Part shown: in pieces, positions 59,024 to 64,000 of the stretch
Layout of the letters: every line of letters starts with the position of its first letter
Numbering within the stretch: position 1 is the stretch's first letter
Assembly: GCA_032027005.1 (NCBI GenBank)
Contig: JAVSMW010000002.1
Coordinates: 62,001 to 126,000 of the forward strand
From: JAVSMW01 sp032027005
GTDB lineage: Bacteria > Bacillota > Thermincolia > Thermincolales > UBA2595
Direction: 5' to 3'
DNA length: 64,000 nt
The notes under the pieces: generated by a model
What the model was told of the DNA's origin: nothing
Seen by the model: the letters and a program-made list of their open reading frames with translations, nothing else
Database searches by the model: none
Made by a program: the position numbers and the translations under genes

Positions 59024-59503
59024 CTAATTATTTTTTGCACCTGATTTTGTTTCACGAATTTTTCTAAAAAAACCCGTCATCATCTCCCCACATTCCTTAG
59101 CTAAAACACCGGAGACCACTTCCACCCGGTGATTAAGCCGCGGGTCCTGGGTCAGGTTCATCAGAGAGTCAACTGCCCCTGCCTTTGGATCAGCCGCTCC
59201 GTAAACTAAAGTTTTAATGCGGCTTTGCACAATCGCACCGGCACACATGGGACAAGGCTCCAAGGTCACATACAAAACCCCATCTCTTAAATGCCGCCAG
59301 TGCCCCAAGGCCTCCACTGCTTTATGAATTGCCACCATTTCCGCGTGGGCGGTGGCATCATTCCACTGTTCTTTCATATTATGGGCCTGGGCAACTATTT
59401 TTGACCCAATTACAATAACAGCGCCTATAGGCACCTCGTCAAATTCAAGAGCCTTACGCGCTTCATTAATTGCTATTTCCATATAATATTGATGGTTTGC
59501 CAA
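59024..59503 (-). CDS. tadA: tRNA-specific adenosine deaminase TadA
   Basis: 159 aa from a TTG at 59503 with AGGAAG; an ATG seven codons later is possible. Zinc deaminase motifs are HAEM near residue 53 and PCPMCAGA near 83. It makes inosine at position 34 of tRNA-Arg(ACG), whose gene lies 370 bp upstream. The host tRNA-Ser(CGA) formerly followed it by about 12 bp. Confidence 0.95.
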   Translation of the reverse strand: MANHQYYMEIAINEARKALEFDEVPIGAVIVIGSKIVAQAHNMKEQWNDATAHAEMVAIHKAVEALGHWRHLRDGVLYVTLEPCPMCAGAIVQSRIKTLVYGAADPKAGAVDSLMNLTQDPRLNHRVEVVSGVLAKECGEMMTGFFRKIRETKSGAKNN

Positions 59504-59526
59504 ATTAATCTTCCTAAATATAAAAG

Positions 59527-59601
59527 TGGTGCCCTCATCAGGAGTCGAACCTGAATTTGCCGCTTAGGAGGCGGCCGTACTATCCATTGTACTATGAGGA
59601 C
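59527..59601 (-). tRNA. tRNA-Arg(CCU)
   Basis: 75 nt with CCA. GTCCTCA/TGAGGGC acceptor, anticodon loop CTCCTAA in a GCCGC/GCGGC stem, T-loop TTCGACT. Confidence 0.95.
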
Positions 59602-59608
59602 CCGTTGC

Positions 59609-59729
59609 GGCTGTTGAAACACTTCGTCTAGCTGCGTCAGCTGTGCTGATGGCATCCTCGAAGTACTTCCAGTACGTCTCCGGTGCCATCAGCACAGCTT
59701 CCTTGCTATACTCGTGTTTGAACAGCCTA
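59609..59729. repeat. 121-bp long-hairpin repeat, copy 1
   Basis: Starts GGCTGTTGAAACAC and ends GTGTTTGAACAGCC. The inner arms GCTGTGCTGATGGCA and TGCCATCAGCACAGC pair perfectly, with AGTAC/GTACT-like bases near the tip. It lies between two tRNA-Arg genes. Related to copy 2 at 60056. The rest of this gap to 59874 shows no gene. Confidence 0.75.
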
Positions 59730-59874
59730 TTTGAGCTGTTTAGTTAGGAGCAGTTCGCACTTTAGCGTTTTAGTCAATCTGCCCTAGATTTTTAGGGCGC
59801 AAATTTAAGTGCTTTGCACTAAAAATTTGCAGCCTCGAGTTCTGCAAATGTTTCTAGCTTTTTAGTGAATTAAA

Positions 59875-59951
59875 TGGCGCGCCCGACAGGATTCGAACCT
59901 GTGACCTTCTGATTCGTAGTCAGACACTCTATCCAGCTGAGCTACGGGCGC
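59875..59951 (-). tRNA. tRNA-Arg(ACG)
   Basis: 77 nt with CCA. GCGCCCG/CGGGCGC acceptor, anticodon loop CTACGAA in a TCTGA/TCAGA stem. A34 is the TadA substrate. Confidence 0.96.
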
Positions 59952-59955
59952 ATGA

Positions 59956-60050
59956 TGGCGGAGAGCGAGGGATTCGAACCCTCGATACAGGTTTAAGCCC
60001 GTATAATCGCTTAGCAGGCGATCGCCTTCAACCTACTCGGCCAGCTCTCC
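59956..60050 (-). tRNA. tRNA-Ser(GCU)
   Basis: 95 nt with CCA. GGAGAGC/GCTCTCC acceptor, anticodon loop CTGCTAA, long variable arm with TACGGGCTTAAACCTGTA. Confidence 0.96.
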
Positions 60051-60055
60051 GTGAC

Positions 60056-60174
60056 GGCTGTTGAAAAGCTTCGCCTAGCTTTGTCAGTTGACTTGCCGTC
60101 ATCCTCAACGTACAGGCAGTACGCCTGCGGTGCCAGCAAGTCAACTTCCGCGCTATGCTCGCTTTTGAACAGCC
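60056..60174. repeat. 119-bp long-hairpin repeat, copy 2
   Basis: Starts GGCTGTTGAAAAGC and ends GCTTTTGAACAGCC. Inner arms GTTGACTTGC and GCAAGTCAAC pair, although their sequence differs from copy 1. It lies between tRNA-Ser(GCU) and tRNA-Ser(UGA). The remaining 60175-60290 is AT-rich and probably holds the tRNA promoter. Confidence 0.75.
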
Positions 60175-60290
60175 TAACTAATTTTTAAATTTAAGTTAGA
60201 TTCAATCAATTGTATTTGTTCATGCAATATTCAATTATAATTGTTTACTGTACAATCTCTGCCATATAGTAATACAATTGCTCGCTTTAA

Positions 60291-60380
60291 TGGCGGAGGA
60301 GGTGGGATTCGAACCCACGGAACCCGTAAGAGTTCAACGGTTTTCAAGACCGCCTCCTTCAACCGCTCGGACACCCCTCC
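60291..60380 (-). tRNA. tRNA-Ser(UGA)
   Basis: 90 nt with CCA. GGAGGGG/CCTCCTCC-type acceptor, anticodon loop CTTGAAA in a GCGGT/ACCGT-like stem, long variable arm, T-arm GTGGG-TTCGAAT-CCCAC. Downstream of serS on the same strand. Confidence 0.95.
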
Positions 60381-60452
60381 GTTGCGATACATACAAGAGT
60401 ATAGCATAGATAAAAATCGTTGTCAACAAATGTTTTAAGCCTAAATAGTCCT

Positions 60453-61724
60453 CTATTTTCCTATTTTTTCAACACCCATATATGGCTGCAGGGCTTTGGG
60501 TACCAAAACACTGCCATCTTCCTGCTGATAGTTTTCCAGAATTGCCGCAACTGTTCTGCCGACTGCCAGGCCTGAACCGTTCAGAGTATGTATATACTCC
60601 GGTTTGGCCTTAGGTTCCCGGCGAAAGCGAATGTTTGCGCGCCTCGCCTGATAGTCCTCAAAATTACTGCATGAAGATATTTCTCTATACATACTAAAAC
60701 TAGGCAGCCAAACCTCTATATCGTAGGTCTTTGCTGAACTAAAACCAAGATCTCCGGTGCAAAGGCAGACCGTCCGGTAAGGCAGCTCCAGGATCTGCAG
60801 GGCCTTTTCCGCATTTTGGGTCAGCTTTTCCAACTCGTCATAAGAGTTATCAGGAGCCACAAACTTCAGCAATTCCACTTTATTAAACTGGTGTTGGCGG
60901 ATCAAACCCCTGGTATCACGGCCGGCTGCACCGGCTTCAGCCCGGAAACAGGCACTATAGGCTGTATGATATATCGGCAGTTTCTCGCCTTCCAGGATTT
61001 CTTCCCTGTATAGATTGGTTACCGGCACCTCTGCTGTGGGAATCAGGAAATAATCCACACCTTCAATGCGAAAAGCCTCTTCTTCAAATTTGGGCAGCTG
61101 GCCTGTGCCTGTCATACTGTCCCTGTTGACCATAAAAGGTGGAAAAATCTCTGTATATCCATGCTGTCCGGTATGTAAATCAAGATAAAAATTAATGACT
61201 GATCTCTCTAAACGGGCACCTAAGCCTTTATAGAAGACAAAGCGGGCCCCGGTAACTTTGGCAGCTCTCTCAAAATCTATAATGTCAAGGCCTTCACCGA
61301 TTTCCCAGTGCGCCCTCGGTTCGAAATTAAACTTCCTTGGGTCCCCCCACCGTCTGACTTCCTGATTGTCAGCCTCATTTGCCCCAACAGGTACAGATTC
61401 ATGGGGAATGTTTGGAATGGTCAGCATGGTTGCAGAAAGATTCTGTTCAATTTGACGCAGCTCTTCATCCATTTCTTTTATTTTTTGGGATACCTGCCTC
61501 ATTTCCAAGACCATATCCTCAGCTTCGATCCCCTGTTTTTTTAGCTTGCCAATTTCTTCTGAAACTGTATTCCGTTTGCTTTTTAACTGCTCAGCTTCCA
61601 CAAGCTTTTGCCGCCGTTGTTCCTCCAGCCGCAGGAAGTTGTCCAAGCCAACAACAGCTCCACGCTTGCTTAAGGCCTCTTTGACCTTTTCCGGATTATT
61701 TCTGACAAATTTTATATCCAACAC
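60453..61724 (-). CDS. serS: Seryl-tRNA synthetase
   Basis: 423 aa from a GTG at 61724 giving VLDIKFVRNNPEKVKEAL, the standard SerS start, with AGGGGGCG upstream. N-terminal coiled coil (about 25-100) for tRNA-Ser binding; class II motifs 2 and 3 near FRAEAGAAGRDTRGLIRQHQ and NGSGLAVGRTVAAILENYQ. It charges the serine tRNAs encoded immediately downstream. Confidence 0.97.
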   Translation of the reverse strand: MLDIKFVRNNPEKVKEALSKRGAVVGLDNFLRLEEQRRQKLVEAEQLKSKRNTVSEEIGKLKKQGIEAEDMVLEMRQVSQKIKEMDEELRQIEQNLSATMLTIPNIPHESVPVGANEADNQEVRRWGDPRKFNFEPRAHWEIGEGLDIIDFERAAKVTGARFVFYKGLGARLERSVINFYLDLHTGQHGYTEIFPPFMVNRDSMTGTGQLPKFEEEAFRIEGVDYFLIPTAEVPVTNLYREEILEGEKLPIYHTAYSACFRAEAGAAGRDTRGLIRQHQFNKVELLKFVAPDNSYDELEKLTQNAEKALQILELPYRTVCLCTGDLGFSSAKTYDIEVWLPSFSMYREISSCSNFEDYQARRANIRFRREPKAKPEYIHTLNGSGLAVGRTVAAILENYQQEDGSVLVPKALQPYMGVEKIGK

Positions 61725-61759
61725 ATTAATGCGCCCCCTGACCATTTAAGCGAAACGAA

Positions 61760-61871
61760 CCTCTCATCCCTAACAGTAGTGCCGTCAGGGATGAGAGGTA
61801 GACCTTTGCTGCAGTCTAATCTTAGTAATGTCCGCAAACTCAATTATACTACAACGATTATTATTTTTCAA
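61760..61871 (-). promoter_or_regulatory. serS promoter and leader hairpin
   Basis: On the minus strand TTGAAA (61871-61866) and TATAAT (61848-61843) are 17 bp apart. The leader then has a 12-bp perfect hairpin CCTCTCATCCCT/AGGGATGAGAGG (61798-61760) about 35 bp before the start codon. The hairpin has no U-run and the leader lacks the T-box consensus. Confidence 0.65.
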
Positions 61872-61889
61872 ATATTTGGGGGTTAGTGT

Positions 61890-63470
61890 TTACAGTGTGA
61901 CCATCTTTACATCTTTAACACCGGATACCTTGGCGATTTCAGCAAGAGTTGCCTGTGATACAGCAGCATCAACTGCCAGCATCATGATGGCAAGCCCGCC
62001 TATTTCCTTGCGGCCTACCTGCATTCCGGCAATATTGATGTTTTCTTCGCCGACCAGGCTGGCCACCGGACCAATTATCTTGGGCTTATCTTCATGGGGA
62101 ATAACCAGAATATTTCCTTCAGGGACTACATCAATCCTGTAATCATCAATCATAACTATTCGGGGATCGTCGTTTCCAAACAGAGTTCCGGCAGCCTGTT
62201 TCATGCTGTCAGAAGTAACTGATACTGAAATCAATTCAGTGTAATCGCTTTCTCCGGCAGATTTTGCTTCCTCAACGACAATGCCTCTCTCTTTTGCTAA
62301 AATCGGAGCATTAACAAAGTTTACAGAATCTTGAATCAGCGGTTCCAGGAAACCTTTCAGAAAGGAAGTTGTCAGTGGTGCCACTTCTACCTTGGCTAAC
62401 TGGCCGCTATATGTAATTTTGATATTTTTGATAGCTCCCGATGCCAGTTGAGTTTGCAGTTTGCCAAGCTTTTCTGCCAAGGTCAGGAAGGGTTTAATGG
62501 CCGCCAATACATCAGGCTTAATGGGAGCGAGGTTAACAGCATTTTTAGCCATCTCCCCATTGACCAGTACGTTTACAAATTCTACGGCCACATCAAGGGC
62601 TACATTAACCTGTGCTTCTTCTGTTGAAGCGCCCAGGTGCGGAGCTACCACCACATTGTTTAATTCAAAGAGCGGGCTCTCAGTAGTAGGTTCAGCGGCA
62701 AAAACATCAAGGGCTGCCCCGGCCAGCTTGCCGCTTTTGACTGCTTCATATAGATCCTGTTCATTAATTATTCCGCCCCGGGCCACGTTGACGATCCTGG
62801 CCCCGTCTTTCATGGTGGCAATAGTATCTTTATTGATCAGGTTAAGGGATTCTTTGGTTTTGGGGATATGCAAGGTAAGGAAATCGGCTTCCTTAATCAC
62901 ATCAGCCATGGGTTTAAACTCAATCCCGTTAGCAGCAGCCACATCAGGTGAAACCATCGGGTCGAAGCCAATGGTTTTCATTTCAAAAGCCTGCGCCCTC
63001 TTGGCCACAGCGGTCCCAATCCGGCCAAGGCCGATGAGGCCTAGGGTTTTTCCTCTCAGCTCGACCCCGGTGTATTCTTTACGGTTCCACTTGCCTTCTT
63101 TGAGGTCTTTATGCGCTTGGGGCAGATACCTGGCCATACCCAGCATTAAGGTTAAGGTCTGCTCCGTAGCGGCAATTGTATTGCCATCAGGCGCATTGAC
63201 CACTACAACCCCGGCATTGGTGGCAGCAGGAATATCTATATTGTCTACACCAACTCCGGCCCGGCCAATTATCTTTAAATTTTTGCCGGCAGCAATAACA
63301 GGAGCCGTAATTTTCGTAGCACTCCGAACAATCACACCATCGTATTCTCCGATGATGGCACATAGCTGCTCCTCTGTCATTTTATCATTATTCACAACAG
63401 CTTCAATGCCGCCCTCGGACAAAATGTTGACAGCCTTTTCGGCCACGTTATCAAGCACTAATACTTTCAT
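61890..63470 (-). CDS. serA: D-3-phosphoglycerate dehydrogenase
   Basis: 526 aa, ATG with GGAGG. NAD-binding fold GLIGLGRIGTAVAKRA near residue 145; catalytic Arg in NVARGGIINE, Glu in FAAEP and His in APHLGASTEEA. C-terminal intervening domain and ACT domain (IPHEDKPKIIGPVASLVGEE) allow serine feedback. First committed step of serine synthesis, in one operon with serC. Confidence 0.97.
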   Translation of the reverse strand: MKVLVLDNVAEKAVNILSEGGIEAVVNNDKMTEEQLCAIIGEYDGVIVRSATKITAPVIAAGKNLKIIGRAGVGVDNIDIPAATNAGVVVVNAPDGNTIAATEQTLTLMLGMARYLPQAHKDLKEGKWNRKEYTGVELRGKTLGLIGLGRIGTAVAKRAQAFEMKTIGFDPMVSPDVAAANGIEFKPMADVIKEADFLTLHIPKTKESLNLINKDTIATMKDGARIVNVARGGIINEQDLYEAVKSGKLAGAALDVFAAEPTTESPLFELNNVVVAPHLGASTEEAQVNVALDVAVEFVNVLVNGEMAKNAVNLAPIKPDVLAAIKPFLTLAEKLGKLQTQLASGAIKNIKITYSGQLAKVEVAPLTTSFLKGFLEPLIQDSVNFVNAPILAKERGIVVEEAKSAGESDYTELISVSVTSDSMKQAAGTLFGNDDPRIVMIDDYRIDVVPEGNILVIPHEDKPKIIGPVASLVGEENINIAGMQVGRKEIGGLAIMMLAVDAAVSQATLAEIAKVSGVKDVKMVTL

Positions 63471-63494
63471 AAAAAATTTACCTCCTATTTAAAC

Positions 63495-64000
63495 TTAGGC
63501 ATTTTTCTTTTGGAAATCTACCATAAACTGAGCCAGCTTTTCGCAACCCGCGACCGGCATAGCGTTATAAACTGAAGCCCGGATTCCGCCGGTTTCCCGG
63601 TGACCCTTCAGACCGGCCAAACCAATTTCAGCGGCCTGAGCCACAAAAAGTTTATCCAGGTCTTCGGTGGGTAGTTTATAAGTAATATTCATCAAAGAAC
63701 GGAATTCCTTTTGGGCATTTCCTTTGTAGAAACCATTGCTGTTATATATAGTATCATAGATAATAGCGGCTTTTTTCTCGTTGATTTTTTCCACAGCATC
63801 TAAGCCGCCTAAGCCTTTAACCCATTCCAAAACAAGTTTGACCATATATATGGTAAAGGTGGAAGGAGTGTTATACAGGGAATCATTCTTGGCATAAGTA
63901 TCGTATTTCAACATTACCGGCAGCTTCTGATTGGATGCTTCAATCATATCATCCCTGATAATGATGATGGCTACACCAGACGGACCCAGGTTCTTTTGGG
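63495..64000 (-). CDS. serC: Phosphoserine aminotransferase, C-terminal part
   Basis: The frame continues to the right window edge; the start lies outside. QKNLGPSG at the edge contains the PLP-binding Lys region. Downstream DTYAKNDSLYNTPSTF, the Arg in GHRETGGIRASVYNA and the C-terminal GCEKLAQFMVDF are typical SerC. It converts 3-phosphohydroxypyruvate, the SerA product, to phosphoserine. 24 bp before serA. Confidence 0.95.
   Translation of the reverse strand, partial: QKNLGPSGVAIIIIRDDMIEASNQKLPVMLKYDTYAKNDSLYNTPSTFTIYMVKLVLEWVKGLGGLDAVEKINEKKAAIIYDTIYNSNGFYKGNAQKEFRSLMNITYKLPTEDLDKLFVAQAAEIGLAGLKGHRETGGIRASVYNAMPVAGCEKLAQFMVDFQKKNA

Noticed and set aside
60241..60438. 65-codon plus-strand ORF
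   Set aside because: It is antisense to tRNA-Ser(UGA).
61740..61890. T-box riboswitch upstream of serS
   Set aside because: The conserved T-box sequence and a terminator/antiterminator pair are absent.
1..64000. CRISPR arrays, rRNA genes, prophage structural genes
   Set aside because: No regularly spaced direct repeats of 24-37 bp, no rRNA sequence and no capsid, terminase or tail genes were seen.

Overview
The window looks like the chromosome of an anaerobic, respiring Firmicute of the Clostridia/Peptococcaceae type. The grounds are strong AGGAGG-type ribosome binding sites, many TTG/GTG starts, a Lrp/PucR/OmpR regulator set, menaquinol-type b6/subunit IV/Rieske proteins, several molybdopterin oxidoreductases with TorD chaperones, and a serS-tRNA-tadA cluster of the kind found in Bacillus and Clostridia. 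This is inference from gene content; no marker gene fixes the genus.

Layout. (1) 1-9 kb: the 5' part of a very large secreted multidomain protein (minus strand, running off the left edge), then a PI-PLC-like protein with six internal repeats that sits between two 73-bp direct repeats. (2) 8.9-12.9 kb: a 7TM hybrid histidine kinase and a divergent OmpR-type response regulator, separated by two long inverted repeats. (3) 13-25.8 kb: one long minus-strand respiratory operon: GltD-like flavoprotein, Rieske protein, cytochrome b6, subunit IV, diheme cytochrome c, a NarG-like type II molybdoenzyme with its Fe-S and heme-binding subunits, a TorD chaperone and a membrane protein. It is preceded by a two-component system whose kinase carries a c-type heme motif. 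The operon upstream region has four 11-bp-spaced half-sites. The likely electron path is menaquinol to Rieske/cyt b to cytochrome c to an extracytoplasmic oxyanion-type reductase. (4) 26-36.6 kb: a second molybdoenzyme locus with two DmsA-like catalytic subunits (one with, one without a Tat signal), DmsB, DmsC, TorD, TatA, an MvhD-like Fe-S protein, a PucR-type regulator and another DmsB-like protein. (5) 36.8-38.6 kb: an AT-rich Lrp plus radical-SAM pair. (6) 38.6-39.9 kb: a decaying DUF3990/DUF3791 operon (probable ADP-ribosyltransferase toxin module) with two separate in-frame stop codons.

(7) 40.2-59.0 kb: an 18.8-kb integrative element. It has split a host tRNA-Ser(CGA) gene in the anticodon loop; the 3' half remains at the left end and the 5' half at the right end, and an intact tRNA-Ser(CGA) lies inside the element next to the integrase. 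The element has an Int/Xis pair, 11-bp arm-type repeats at both ends, a sigma-like factor, a Dam methylase, YodL/DUF4314-type accessory genes, and cargo: ParE/Phd, XRE-ImmA-PIN, MazF, and a 1675-aa DUF4011-helicase-nuclease protein resembling the Hhe defence system. No conjugation genes remain. The integrase is broken exactly in its HxxR motif by a 220-224 bp AT-rich palindromic insertion, so the element is probably stranded.

(8) 59-64 kb: tadA, tRNA-Arg(CCU), tRNA-Arg(ACG), tRNA-Ser(GCU), tRNA-Ser(UGA), serS, serA and the C-terminal part of serC, with two long hairpin repeats between the tRNAs. Serine synthesis, serine charging and the serine tRNAs are thus physically grouped.
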